A DNA stretch of 64,000 nt from Stieleria mannarensis (GCF_014154935.1 NZ_JACEHH010000029.1:58134-122133), one strand, 5' to 3'. Shown: positions 53,895-63,056, counted from the stretch's first letter. The notes: generated by a model from the sequence alone, not told the origin. Made by a program: numbers and translations.

Positions 53895-55364
53895 TCACTC
53901 CGCTCTCACATCACGGTGTCGCGGGGCCGCTTCGATCTTCGCTAACTCGTCACGCAGTGATCGCACTATCTCCGGATACTGATCAACCAGATTATTCGTT
54001 TCCGCGATGTCTTCGGCCAGGTTGTAAAGTTGGCCTCGTGAGACCTTGGACTTGCCCTTCGTTCCGCGATCACTGAACCCGCCCGATCCATCCCCGTCGA
54101 TGAACTTCCAATCCCCGCGTCGGATCGTCATCAGTCCCTTGCCGCTCTTGAGCGGCAGCGACGTCCTCTGGGGCGCGTCGGACGGTTTGCCGGTCAGTTC
54201 ACCGAGAAAGCTGAAACTGTCCGGTCCGACGTCCTTCTGGTTCTTGTTTTGGTAGACCCTTGATCCGGTCAATTCATCCGCGGTGGCCAAGAAGTCGACA
54301 AAGCTGATCGTTTGATCGCTGACCGATCCTGGCGCGACGATTCCCGGCCAACGCACGATCATCGGCATCCGGTGGCCGCACTCCCAGGCGTCGGCTTTCA
54401 TGCCCCGCAAGCCGCCCGAACTATCGTGTCCGAATCGTTCCACATCGGCTTCGTACCACACCGGCCCGTTGTCACTGGTGAAGATCACCATCGTCTGGTC
54501 GGACATGTTCGCCGCGTCGAGTTGTTTGAGCACCCGTCCGATCATCGCGTCGACCATCATCGCGAAATCACCGTACATCCCCGCACCCGACTTGCCCGCA
54601 AACTCTTTCGACGGCAACCAGGGCGTGTGCGGTGCTGGATAGGCCAAGTACAACATCAACGGTTCGTCACGGCCTTGGTGAGAGCGAATCACCTGACACG
54701 CTTCCTCGGTGAATCGAGGCAGCACGTCTGCCAGTTGCAACCCCGGTGCGATTCCTCCGGCGCGCCAAAACGCCCCTTGGATCGGCGACCAGCCGTCGCT
54801 TTGGTTGGCGGCAATCGAATCAGAGGGCGGTGTGACTGCCGTCCGGTCACGAATGTAAAAGTACGGCGGGATGTCCGTCGACGCCCGGATGCCGAAGAAT
54901 GAATCGAATCCGCGATCGACGGGACCGCCGGGCAACGGTTTGTCATAACCGTCCTCGTCAAACCCCACGTGCCATTTGCCGACCATCGCCGTTCGGTATC
55001 CGGCATCCCGCAGCAGCGACGGCAACGTGACTTCGCCGGGCTCGATCAGCGCGTGTTTGGGCCAACGTCCCACGTTGATCCGGAACGGGTAACGTCCCGT
55101 CATCAATCCATAGCGCGACATGTGACACAGCGGTCCCGAGGCGTGTGCATCGGTAAAACGCATGCCCGCGGCCGCCAGCGAGTCGATGTTCGGCGTCGGG
55201 ATCTTGCTGTCGGGATTGAAGCATCCCGGATCCCCGTAGCCCATGTCGTCGACCAGGATCAACACAATGTTGGGCAGTTCCGCGGACCGAACGTTTTCAA
55301 TACCGCCCAAACAGAAAAGTGCGACAAAAGCCAGTGAGGCGAATGATTTTTCAAAGACAGTCAT
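53895..55364 (-). CDS. Secreted S1 family sulfatase with altered active-site motif
   Basis: This 489-residue protein has a signal peptide (about 1-28) and sulfatase features: metal ligands D39-D40 (LVDDMGYGDPG), TAMVGKWHVGFDEDG, LAYPAPHTPWLPS and VIFTSDNGPVWY. The formylglycine site reads C80-H-M-S-R84. The Cys and Arg are kept, but the proline of CxPxR is replaced by methionine. Recognition by formylglycine-generating enzyme depends strongly on that proline, so activity is uncertain. The substrate is unknown. It is convergent with the PQQ gene across a repeat-rich gap. Confidence 0.9.
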   Translation of the reverse strand: MTVFEKSFASLAFVALFCLGGIENVRSAELPNIVLILVDDMGYGDPGCFNPDSKIPTPNIDSLAAAGMRFTDAHASGPLCHMSRYGLMTGRYPFRINVGRWPKHALIEPGEVTLPSLLRDAGYRTAMVGKWHVGFDEDGYDKPLPGGPVDRGFDSFFGIRASTDIPPYFYIRDRTAVTPPSDSIAANQSDGWSPIQGAFWRAGGIAPGLQLADVLPRFTEEACQVIRSHQGRDEPLMLYLAYPAPHTPWLPSKEFAGKSGAGMYGDFAMMVDAMIGRVLKQLDAANMSDQTMVIFTSDNGPVWYEADVERFGHDSSGGLRGMKADAWECGHRMPMIVRWPGIVAPGSVSDQTISFVDFLATADELTGSRVYQNKNQKDVGPDSFSFLGELTGKPSDAPQRTSLPLKSGKGLMTIRRGDWKFIDGDGSGGFSDRGTKGKSKVSRGQLYNLAEDIAETNNLVDQYPEIVRSLRDELAKIEAAPRHRDVRAE

Positions 55365-55461
55365 GGTGTCAGATCAGCGTGGCGGGAACATCCGGTCGGA
55401 GAGGAACAGCCGCAACATTCTACCCGGCGACCACGCGTCAATCGCATGGTAACCCGCGATT

Positions 55462-55899
55462 CTATGGCCGATTTCGCTCAGGTTGGTATTGCTTGAGCGA
55501 GACCGGATCGGATGGCGCTTTTGAAAGACGATAGACCAAACGCAGCCCATTTCCCCTTGCGTAGGCGAGCAATGCGCTTCCGCCAGAGGGCAACAGCATT
55601 CCAAAACTGGTCTTCGTTTGACGAGTGACGATGGCGTCGAGGATCAAAGGTTCCAGCGAATCGTCGACCTGAGCGAAGATGTCAATACGATCACCCACGC
55701 GGAACGAAGCTGACGCGGGACTCACTGCAATCGAAGCTGATTCGCGATCAATGGGTATGAGATAAGGCTTCGAAAAATCGAAATCGATGCGTCGCGATTT
55801 TGCAAAATTGTGACCATGCGCCCACCATCCGGCGACGAACGAGCAAGCAATCATTCCGGAAAAAACGACGCCGTGCCGTATGACTTTCCACCGCTTCAT
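55462..55899 (-). CDS. Membrane-anchored CpaB/RcpC-like small protein
   Basis: ATG 55899 gives 145 residues with one N-terminal membrane helix (about 9-25) and a periplasmic domain. The segment SFRVGDRIDIFAQVDDSLEP...LILDAIVTRQ resembles the RcpC/CpaB domain of Flp pilus assembly proteins, although only that part is visible and no SAF domain or other tad genes are present. The assignment is tentative. It starts 1 base after the preceding gene's stop, so the two are cotranscribed. Confidence 0.65.
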   Translation of the reverse strand: MKRWKVIRHGVVFSGMIACSFVAGWWAHGHNFAKSRRIDFDFSKPYLIPIDRESASIAVSPASASFRVGDRIDIFAQVDDSLEPLILDAIVTRQTKTSFGMLLPSGGSALLAYARGNGLRLVYRLSKAPSDPVSLKQYQPERNRP

Positions 55900-55900
55900 T

Positions 55901-56290
55901 TTAGTACGTTCCTGCGGGAAACATTTTTGCACCTGCCGGGTCACGCAGCATACGCTCAAAGGATTGCATCCGTTTGCGATGTTCGATTCCCTCAAATGCA
56001 TCTTGCTGTGCAGCCGCCCTTGCGGCACGTTGCCGTGTCAACTGATGTTGAATTTCGTCGCTTCGCTGCTGGGCAAGGGTTGCATCGCGGGCATACTGGG
56101 ATTGAACATGCGACGCGTGCGAAGTCCAACCGAGATAGAACGCGGCAACACAGACGGGCAAGGCAAGGAGCGTACGAAGTCCGAATCGCAGTTTTGGCAC
56201 TCGATCGACCAACTTGCAAATGAAGGGATCAGACGGGCAATCAGTTGCGATCGACCCGCTCCTGCGGAGCAGCGGGAATCGATCGAGCAT
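55901..56290 (-). CDS. Small single-pass membrane protein with coiled region
   Basis: This 129-residue protein has a membrane helix (LRFGLRTLLALPVCVAAFYLGW, within residues 34-55) and an Arg/Gln-rich helical tail (RAARAAAQQDAFEGIEHRK region). The FxLRTLL phrase before the helix is frequent in planctomycete membrane proteins. Function is unknown. The N-terminus (RSGSIATDCPSDPF) resembles that of the 62.6-kb gene (RGSIAMGSPINDGAF), and a shared repeat lies upstream of both. A later start at a non-ATG codon is possible. Confidence 0.6.
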   Translation of the reverse strand: MLDRFPLLRRSGSIATDCPSDPFICKLVDRVPKLRFGLRTLLALPVCVAAFYLGWTSHASHVQSQYARDATLAQQRSDEIQHQLTRQRAARAAAQQDAFEGIEHRKRMQSFERMLRDPAGAKMFPAGTY

Positions 56291-56310
56291 CGGATCATTG
56301 TCGACCCTCG

Positions 56311-56413
56311 GTTGGGTCAGTCACACAACCGAATTAGAGCGGATCCTGGCGGAGAGTGCCATTTCTTTGTCCCGATTCGCCTCAGGTGATGAGATCGGAG
56401 GACGGTCCGACTC
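56311..56413 (-). promoter_or_regulatory. Shared ~100-bp upstream element, copy A
   Basis: Plus-strand landmarks: CACAACCGAATTAGAGCGGA (56324), GAGAGTGCCATTTCT (56352), CCCGATTCGCCTCA and GGAGGACGGTCCGA (56397). Two relatives at 61900-62003 and 62734-62842 align over the full length in the same orientation. Each is immediately upstream of a minus-strand gene. A leader RNA or promoter region are both possible. Confidence 0.55.
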
Positions 56414-56417
56414 TTGG

Positions 56418-59400
56418 TCACCGCGTTGACGCACGCTTATCGAAAGGGGGGAACCCGCCGGCAGGCGTCGCTACTTTTTTCGTCTGGATCAAATGCAACG
56501 TTCGGCGCAGGTGATCGTAGTGCGTCACGAATCCCTCGCCGGCACATTGCAGCAGGGACCAACGATCCTTCACCGCGGCCGGATACGATTTTCCGTCATC
56601 GGTAAACAACTCTCCACGCTCGCTGATCAGATGCCGGCCGACCTGAATCAACTTCGGCGATGGACCGGAGGTTTTCGCCGAAGCATGGGAGAATTGCGGC
56701 AGATCGATCGGCTTGGTCGTCCCTGAGGGCAACCAAGCCAGGTACGGGGCGCGATTGTTGTGCACCAACAAACCACCGGGTGCGGCGGTTAACTGAGTCG
56801 ATCGGTCGGAAAGTCGGTGAAACGTGTTGGTTTGCGGATCGATCCGCCACAATCCGGTCCGACCGGCATTGGCGTTGTCTTGAAGCGTCATCCAAATGCA
56901 CCCCGCTTTCCGATCCGGGACGAGTTGACGAATGAAGAATCCGCCGCGGCCATCGATCGGATTCTTTGGTTCCACTGACAGCGACGACGCCAACAATTCA
57001 AACTCAAACGTCTCCGGATCAAACATCCCAAACGCATCTTTGTAACCGATGTACAACCGGTCTTCCCACCAAGCCATGCTCCAGATGTCTTCTTCGACCA
57101 CGCCGTCCTTTCGGGTAAAAGTTCGGGTGGACTCTTTGGTCACCATGGTAAACCCCGGTGGTTCCGACGCGACAAAGATCGCCTTCTCGCTGACACAGAC
57201 TTGAACACCGCGAAAAGCAACCGGGGATCCCTTGAATGCTTCTCCGATGAGCGTTTGTTTGCCTGTGGCCAAGTCCAAGCGTTCCAACTGCATGCCCTTC
57301 CACGGCAACCCCCAACACAGGATCAGCTCGCCACCGCGGCCGACGGCATCCTCGCGATGGTCGTAGTGAACATGTTTAATCGCGTATGCCTTGCCGGTAA
57401 GCTCGGGACGCAAAGTGCAAGCGACATACTGCTGCCACGGCCCCGGGGCAGTTGCGAGCGAAAATTCAGCGTCGTTGCGACGCGAACGCAACTCGTTTCT
57501 GCTGCGGTCGATCGAAGCGTACCTGCTGGCGATCCCCAGCAAGTATGATCGCGACCTCAATCGCAGATTTTTCGTTGCATGCTCTAAATTCAGCAGCACG
57601 ACGATCCGTGCCCCGATCGGACGCAGCTCATTTTCAGGCAACCGCTGCAGATACATCCGAAAGGTGTTGGCGTGCAAAATCAATTGCGAAGGATCCTGCT
57701 TCGATTCACACTCTGCCAAGACATCCAACAAGTACCGCAGACGTTCCGCCGGCGGCAGCCGATAAAACGCCGGTGTTCGCAAGCGAGCATCGACGTAGGT
57801 GTCATCTGCGGTCGCATCCAGCGGAAACGTCTTGATTTCAGCCAGCAATTGCTGCGCGGACTGCAACCCCAAATCACCACGCTCGCGCAGCTGCATCCTC
57901 AGGTTGGCAAGACGGCTCAGCGGGGCATCAAGCTCGGCCAATTGACCCAACCACAGCTGCGGATCCGAACGTTTCCAATTCGCGGTCACGCTGCGGGAGG
58001 TCGTGACGCGTTCCAGTTTGCTTAACGTGCTGATCATTTTTGCGAACAGCAAACGATAATGCGGATCGCTCATCTCACGTTGGATGCCTGCCTTGTCGGC
58101 TGATTGATAAATCGCTGGCAGCAACTTGCTGATTTCCCCGACGCAGTCGGCGTCGGGCAACTCATGGTTCAGCTCCAAGTCGTACTTTTGCAGCAGGTGG
58201 ATGAAAGTCAGCAACGGATGACCCTTCGCCTGCCGGAGTTTCTCGTCGACATACTTGCGACGCAGGATCAGGATGTCGTTCAGTAACGCCTGTTCTTGAG
58301 GGTTGGTCGCCCTCAACGATGGCCTGTAATGGCTGACACCGACCGAGCCCGTGGGCGCCGACATCCGCTTCCGGGCCTGATCCGGTGGAATCCGCGTCAT
58401 CATGCGGATCCAACCGGATCCGTTTTTCTGCAAATCGGCCAGTTTCAGTTCTTGATGACGCACCCCCAGCCGCAGTGCGGGGAGCCACTGTTTTTCAGAC
58501 GCATACGTTTCGATGGCGTCCACGATGTGCCTCATCAAAGCGTCAAACCGTTCGCGGCTGGGAGCCAAAGCGTACGCAGCCTCGGCCATCTTGTACGCAT
58601 CCAGCCCACGGTCGCGGGCGCTCGCGCCGCGGAACAACTTCACCATTCGATCAAAGCGACTCGCTTCCTGCTCCATCGCATCCGCGTCGTAGACGATTCC
58701 CCCTCCGCCAAGGCGTTTGAGCACCTCGGTGACGATCTTGTTTCGTAATCGGGCAATGTTCTTCGTCTCGCAGCGGACATCAACAAGTTGTGGATCGGCA
58801 TCGCCCGGGATCGCCAATCGGCAGCTTGCAATCCATCCGGTGTTGTCTTCATTGCGACGCAAGCCGATTTCCAGCATTCGCGTCGCTCCACGCCATTTCA
58901 ATTCGATCCCGCTCAGATCACGCTCGGACGTCAAACGCTGCAAATCTTCGCGCTCGAGCACAACGATCTCCGGTATCCTGGAAAACTCTGCCGACAGCAG
59001 GGTGGTCAGCATGTCGCATTCCGCGTCCATCGGATTGCCCGGCTCGGCGCTCAGCACGGGGGCAACGCTGACGAAGTGCAACTGGTTCTCACTGACCGAT
59101 AATGGTCCACCGGCTGAAATCAAAGCATCGCGAAGGACGTCGACTTGATCGTCCAGGTCTCCATTGACGACGACACGATCAAGCAGCCGCACCGAGGAGC
59201 GTGTATCGATCAGACGCAAACGCAGCAGCTGGGACGTTTGTTGGCTGTCTGTCCCCAATAAGACCAGTCCCGTAGCTTTGCTGAGACGACCGAATCGCGT
59301 CACATCCTCGCGACCGACCAACCCACTCGCTTGTAGATTCAATTCGTCCAAAACACGTCGAATCTGCTCCCGTTCGACCAGTCTGACGCCCGGCGATTGA

Positions 59401-59582
59401 GAAAGCTCGGCTGTCAACAGGTCGGCCAGGCCGCCAGCATCGGGATGAAGCGAGATGATCGCCCATTGTTGCGGCGTGCGATCGTCCCGCTGCGCCACCA
59501 GTGTGCCGGCGGTCAGCAGCCCGGTCGCGACCAGGACCATCATCCGCACCGGTAGCCGCATGGCAGGAACGTTGAGATCCAT
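56418..59582 (-). CDS. Tandem CsgG-like domains with C-terminal propeller
   Basis: This 1,054-residue secreted protein (hydrophobic segment about 14-30) opens with a CsgG-like domain (LVEREQIRRVLDELNLQASG, FGRLSKATGLVLLGT) and a second divergent copy (VVLEREDLQRLTSERDL). A long helical middle region (residues 300-650) follows. The last 350 residues look like a beta-propeller (SMAWWEDRLYIGYKDAFGMF, GLWRIDPQTNTFHRLSD). CsgG forms outer-membrane curli export pores, but no curli genes are nearby; many planctomycete relatives are uncharacterised. It starts 3 bases after the next CsgG-like gene. Confidence 0.78.
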   Translation of the reverse strand: MDLNVPAMRLPVRMMVLVATGLLTAGTLVAQRDDRTPQQWAIISLHPDAGGLADLLTAELSQSPGVRLVEREQIRRVLDELNLQASGLVGREDVTRFGRLSKATGLVLLGTDSQQTSQLLRLRLIDTRSSVRLLDRVVVNGDLDDQVDVLRDALISAGGPLSVSENQLHFVSVAPVLSAEPGNPMDAECDMLTTLLSAEFSRIPEIVVLEREDLQRLTSERDLSGIELKWRGATRMLEIGLRRNEDNTGWIASCRLAIPGDADPQLVDVRCETKNIARLRNKIVTEVLKRLGGGGIVYDADAMEQEASRFDRMVKLFRGASARDRGLDAYKMAEAAYALAPSRERFDALMRHIVDAIETYASEKQWLPALRLGVRHQELKLADLQKNGSGWIRMMTRIPPDQARKRMSAPTGSVGVSHYRPSLRATNPQEQALLNDILILRRKYVDEKLRQAKGHPLLTFIHLLQKYDLELNHELPDADCVGEISKLLPAIYQSADKAGIQREMSDPHYRLLFAKMISTLSKLERVTTSRSVTANWKRSDPQLWLGQLAELDAPLSRLANLRMQLRERGDLGLQSAQQLLAEIKTFPLDATADDTYVDARLRTPAFYRLPPAERLRYLLDVLAECESKQDPSQLILHANTFRMYLQRLPENELRPIGARIVVLLNLEHATKNLRLRSRSYLLGIASRYASIDRSRNELRSRRNDAEFSLATAPGPWQQYVACTLRPELTGKAYAIKHVHYDHREDAVGRGGELILCWGLPWKGMQLERLDLATGKQTLIGEAFKGSPVAFRGVQVCVSEKAIFVASEPPGFTMVTKESTRTFTRKDGVVEEDIWSMAWWEDRLYIGYKDAFGMFDPETFEFELLASSLSVEPKNPIDGRGGFFIRQLVPDRKAGCIWMTLQDNANAGRTGLWRIDPQTNTFHRLSDRSTQLTAAPGGLLVHNNRAPYLAWLPSGTTKPIDLPQFSHASAKTSGPSPKLIQVGRHLISERGELFTDDGKSYPAAVKDRWSLLQCAGEGFVTHYDHLRRTLHLIQTKKVATPAGGFPPFDKRASTR

Positions 59583-59585
59583 GGA

Positions 59586-60560
59586 TCAGTTCTTTTTCTT
59601 TTTGATCGCACGTTTGGGTTGAGCAAGTTTGGGCAGCAGACGTGTCGCGATGCTCGCGGCAGCGTCTTGCAGTGCGGATTTACCGGCGATTTGCTCGGTC
59701 AAGTCGACTGCAATCGCGACCTCACGATCGATGGCGATCACCTTGCCCGACGTTTGGTCGACCGCTTTGACTTCCAGGCGAGCTTTCACCGAAACCAAGT
59801 CACCGTGACGGGCCGCGAATTCGCTGATTCCTTCACCGATCAGCAACACCTCCGCATCGTTCGGCTTGCTTTCGCGGACATTCGTCACCGCAAATCCGGC
59901 TTCGGTGCTAAACAGCGTCAACTCCGTTTCAGCGGCAGGATCGATTGTGATTTGCCCGACATGTCGTTCCCGAACTTCGATGGATAGCTTGGGCAGACGT
60001 TGATTGCGGACAGCCTTTTTCAGATCCGCAATGCGGTCCTCACGTGTCGGCCGATCAGCAACCAGCTCATGGCCGCGATGGATCACCGTACGGGCGATCT
60101 TTTCGGCCAAATTGCCGGTCAAATTATCCAAATCACCATCAATCCTGCCCTTGGCCGACGCGCCCAACACGCGACTCGTTTCCGTACCGATCGCTTTCGC
60201 GACTACGTAGATTTTGTCATTCATCTCCGAAACCGAACCGACGACCAGTATCCTTGCACCCGTCAATTGACCGATTCTGGTCGCCGAATCGGGATCCACC
60301 ATCCCCGAGAGATTCAGCTCTTGTTCGTCGATGATTTTGGCCAAACCTTCTCGTTCGACCAAATACAGATCAGGACGCTCAAGCAAATGAGCCGTCAACA
60401 ACATTGTGACTTGCTCGCCGAGATCGCTGTTGCCCGGACCGCGTTGTTGAAACGGAAACACCGCCATCGGATAGACGGCCGGCTCCGACGCCAAAGCCCG
60501 TGTTGCCCATCCGTTGACAAACACCAGCAGCAAGCAAGAAATCAGTAGTCGAATGGTCAT
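59586..60560 (-). CDS. CsgG-like periplasmic protein
   Basis: ATG 60560 overlaps the upstream stop (ATGA) and gives 324 residues with a signal peptide (hydrophobic 5-18, ALASEP). CsgG-type signatures are MAVFPFQQRGPGNSDLGEQV, YLVEREGLAKIIDEQELNLSG and IGQLTGARILVVGSVSEMN. The C-terminal half is a second alpha/beta unit (VSVKARLEVKAVDQTSGKV), and the protein ends in a Lys-rich tail (KRAIKKKKN). It is probably part of the same complex as the 1,054-residue CsgG-like neighbour, inferred from operon structure. Confidence 0.82.
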   Translation of the reverse strand: MTIRLLISCLLLVFVNGWATRALASEPAVYPMAVFPFQQRGPGNSDLGEQVTMLLTAHLLERPDLYLVEREGLAKIIDEQELNLSGMVDPDSATRIGQLTGARILVVGSVSEMNDKIYVVAKAIGTETSRVLGASAKGRIDGDLDNLTGNLAEKIARTVIHRGHELVADRPTREDRIADLKKAVRNQRLPKLSIEVRERHVGQITIDPAAETELTLFSTEAGFAVTNVRESKPNDAEVLLIGEGISEFAARHGDLVSVKARLEVKAVDQTSGKVIAIDREVAIAVDLTEQIAGKSALQDAAASIATRLLPKLAQPKRAIKKKKN

Positions 60561-61588
60561 GGCAACTCCTGAAGGTCGGAGTGGATGGGAGTGGAATGTT
60601 CGCTGTCCACGTGTCTCAGGATGGCAGCCAAAAAGTAACGAGGTGTCGGAGATTCTTCCCAGCGATCCGTCAAGTCGCCGCCGAACACGATCAGACGTCC
60701 TGCGGGATGGTCGAATGCGGTCTCGAACCATAACCAGCCGTCCGCCCCCGCGGCGACCTGCAGCTGAGGTCTGCGTCGCTGAACGCCGAATTTGAATCCA
60801 ATCGGATCGTGGTCATGGCCGTCCCAGTGTCGGCTGTCCAACCGATGATCCAACCGTTTCACGATAGCCGACCCGGCCAGCGAAAGGTTGCCCGGGGCCT
60901 TGTTTTCTGCGGAGAATTCAAGATCAAAGGATCCGTCACGGGGGGCGAACCACAGCACGGTTCGCCCACCGGCGGCAAGCTCCCGGACCGTTTGCCCCAC
61001 AGTCGGCTTCGATTTCAACGAAACTCCCGGCGCAATGATCACGACGCCGTGTCGAATTGACTCCAAACCGTCCAGCGAGCGAACCTTTCGACATGGGATC
61101 TTCGCCCGCGAAAACAGCTCGCCGATCTCGCCTGCGGGGTCGTACAGCGCAATTTCAAGTTGTTGCAACCATTGCTGTCGACCTGCGAACGGATCACGAG
61201 AAAAGAGCCACAGCTTCCGGACTTCGCTGGTCAGTTCTTGACCGGCGTTGAAAAAACTCACCTCCAGTTTTGCCTCCCGTGCGATCCCCAACTGGAGCGG
61301 CGGGATGCGCAATGGAAGATCGATGGTCGTTGTTTCGCTCGCTTGCAGTTCAACGCTGCGTCCGCCGCGGCCGAGCGTACGATGCTGCATTGCCAATCGC
61401 CACGAAAGCCGCCCGCGAGTCGTCTGCGCGCTGGTCAACTGAAGTTGATAGTCGAACGCTTGGTCGGCGAACAACGCCGGCGACGATTTCCATGCGAATT
61501 GCAGCGCATCGTCCGCCCGAGCAGCACGCGGGCAACAAACCGCCAGCACCACGACGAAAATGGCTTCGATCGACCGGATGCGGTTCAT
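60557..61588 (-). CDS. Secreted protein with glutamine-amidotransferase-like domain, unknown function
   Basis: ATG 61588 gives 343 residues with a signal peptide (hydrophobic about 6-17, ARADDA). A TTG at 61624 overlapping the previous stop would add 12 residues. Residues 25-130 look like an Ig-type domain (DYQLQLTSAQTTRGRLSWRL). The rest resembles a degenerate GATase/DUF4159-like fold (VVIIAPGVSLKS, RELAAGGRTVLWFAPRDG, GRLIVFGGDLTDRW) with no catalytic Cys visible. Its stop overlaps the next start, so it is translationally coupled to the CsgG-like gene. Confidence 0.7.
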   Translation of the reverse strand: MNRIRSIEAIFVVVLAVCCPRAARADDALQFAWKSSPALFADQAFDYQLQLTSAQTTRGRLSWRLAMQHRTLGRGGRSVELQASETTTIDLPLRIPPLQLGIAREAKLEVSFFNAGQELTSEVRKLWLFSRDPFAGRQQWLQQLEIALYDPAGEIGELFSRAKIPCRKVRSLDGLESIRHGVVIIAPGVSLKSKPTVGQTVRELAAGGRTVLWFAPRDGSFDLEFSAENKAPGNLSLAGSAIVKRLDHRLDSRHWDGHDHDPIGFKFGVQRRRPQLQVAAGADGWLWFETAFDHPAGRLIVFGGDLTDRWEESPTPRYFLAAILRHVDSEHSTPIHSDLQELP

Positions 61589-61620
61589 GTTTTCTGCAGC
61601 AAACGGGAGACGAGAATCAG

Positions 61621-61812
61621 TCAATCAACGACAGGGCCGTCCTGCCTGGGAGTGCGAGACGTAACGGGGATGATGACTTTGACGAACACCTGATTGAACT
61701 GTCGCCATGTTGTCGGCTCCGGTGGACGGTCCTGAGCCGGTCCCCTCACCGCATTGGCGGCGAACATGCTGAAGACCAGCAACGCAACGAAACTAAATCG
61801 AGGACGTCTCAT
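61621..61812 (-). CDS. Small secreted protein
   Basis: ATG 61812 gives 63 residues: MRRPRFSF, then a hydrophobic signal segment (VALLVFSMFAANAV), then GPAQDRPPEP and a short basic end. A longer frame back to GTG 61911 abuts repeat copy B. There is no recognised domain. Its position as the gene just before two coupled operon members, with only ~32 bases in between, supports its being real. It may be an operon-specific secreted peptide. Confidence 0.5.
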   Translation of the reverse strand: MRRPRFSFVALLVFSMFAANAVRGPAQDRPPEPTTWRQFNQVFVKVIIPVTSRTPRQDGPVVD

Positions 61813-61899
61813 TTTGTACCTCATTCTCACCGTCACCCAGCGGTGATGTAACACCAACGACTGCATCAACCTGACTTCGCCGGTCCGCCGGTGGGCTGG

Positions 61900-62003
61900 T
61901 CCGCCGGTCACAGAACTCGATTAGAGTAGATCCCGGAGGTGAGTGCCAGTTTCTCAGCCCCGAACGAATTCAAGTTGCGTGGCTGGGAGACGGTCCGTTT
62001 CGA
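61900..62003 (-). promoter_or_regulatory. Shared ~100-bp upstream element, copy B
   Basis: Landmarks: TCACAGAACTCGATTAGAGT (61908), GTGAGTGCCAGTTTCTCAGC (61939), GAATTCAAGTTGCGTGGC (61966) and GGGAGACGGTCCG (61985). It aligns with copies A and C over the whole length. It lies directly upstream of the small secreted protein, in the 238-base gap 61813-62050. Confidence 0.55.
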
Positions 62004-62050
62004 CGGCAGACGAATTTGATACTCGTGAAGCAGGCCATTCGCTTGCCACA

Positions 62051-62635
62051 TCATTCGTCTGCCACATCATTCGCTTCGACCACACCATCCGAATCGCGAA
62101 GGAACACTGAACGATCGTCTGGGAAACGGTGCGCTGGTGCGGTGGGAATTGGTCGACGAGCGTTGAGAGCGGTAAAGCACACGAGCCCATAGGCACCTGC
62201 CCAAGCGAAACCGAAGATGCCAAATCCAATCATGTCGTCCCAGGCAGTCGCGTAAACATCCACCTGAACGCTCCCACCGCTTCGTTGCATGGGATTGTAT
62301 GCGTTGATCGCAGCGTATTGCCCAAGCGAATACAAGTACGACCAAACCAGTGAGACGGCGTAATGCACCACCATTGCGATTGACGTACCGAGACGGAGGC
62401 GAAGGTGTAGGAGGCAGGTGATCGCAGTGGGCGAAAAGTAGAGAAGCAACGGCCACTGGGAACCCGATGGACTTGCGAGTACCGGAAACGCAGCGAAATG
62501 GACTGCGATCAATGCAGTGATCGCGAACAAGTCGACAATCCGGAACCCCCGATGTCCCCTTGAATTCACCAATGGAAGCTCAGAATCCGTCGCCACCTGC
62601 AAACGCAGCGCAGTCTCACATTGCGGGCATTGCAT
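62051..62635 (-). CDS. Membrane protein with N-terminal zinc-ribbon-like start
   Basis: From ATG 62635 the product is 194 residues and begins MQCPQCETALRLQV, a half zinc ribbon. Four hydrophobic helices follow (VDLFAITALIAVHFAAFPVL, LLLYFSPTAITCLLHL, IAMVVHYAVSLVWSYLYSL, FGIFGFAWAGAYGLVCFTAL). Only one CxxC is present, plus a Cys three residues upstream if ATG 62689 is used; that longer start also resembles the N-terminus of the 56.3-kb gene. Function is unknown. Cytoplasmic N-terminus and inner-membrane location are expected. Confidence 0.65.
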   Translation of the reverse strand: MQCPQCETALRLQVATDSELPLVNSRGHRGFRIVDLFAITALIAVHFAAFPVLASPSGSQWPLLLYFSPTAITCLLHLRLRLGTSIAMVVHYAVSLVWSYLYSLGQYAAINAYNPMQRSGGSVQVDVYATAWDDMIGFGIFGFAWAGAYGLVCFTALNARRPIPTAPAHRFPDDRSVFLRDSDGVVEANDVADE

Positions 62636-62733
62636 CAGGCAGAACGCTCCATCGTTGATCGGAGAACCCATTGCGATCGATCCGCGCATGCAGAGAAACG
62701 AGGATAGATCGTGCGTCAGAAATTTATCGGCCT

Positions 62734-62842
62734 CCGGACAGACCGACTACGGAACCGGATTAGAACGGATCCTGGCAGAGTGTGCCAGTTTCTCGGTCCC
62801 CGGCGAACTCAAATTGCGTGGCCGGAGGATGGGGCGATTCGG
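62734..62842 (-). promoter_or_regulatory. Shared ~100-bp upstream element, copy C
   Basis: Landmarks: GGAACCGGATTAGAACGGAT (62751), AGTGTGCCAGTTTCTCGGTC (62779), GAACTCAAATTGCGTGGCCG (62804) and GGAGGATGGGGCGATTC. On the minus strand CTGGCA-CACTC-TGCCAG forms a perfect 6-bp hairpin. It lies upstream of the zinc-ribbon membrane protein, in the 367-base gap 62690-63056, which shows no gene. Confidence 0.55.
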
Positions 62843-63056
62843 CCGCATTCTTCCTTGAACTTTCTTCCTGGTTTTTCGAGCGACCAAACATACCGGGAGC
62901 AAACAACCTTTCCGCAATCGGAGGTCTCGCCTCTCGGCCCGGATGACCTTCGGCCAGGAGACTGAAAAAGCTGGCGCTAGCCCCAAGACCCGGGTACGAA
63001 AACAACCCACCGTGACCGCACGTCAAACACCGATGCGGACAGCAAATCGCTTGAGT

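Noticed and set aside
62779..62800. Sigma-54-like TGGCAC...TGC on the minus strand in repeat copy C
   Set aside because: The spacing between GG and GC is 8, not the required 10 bases, and the other two copies do not keep it.
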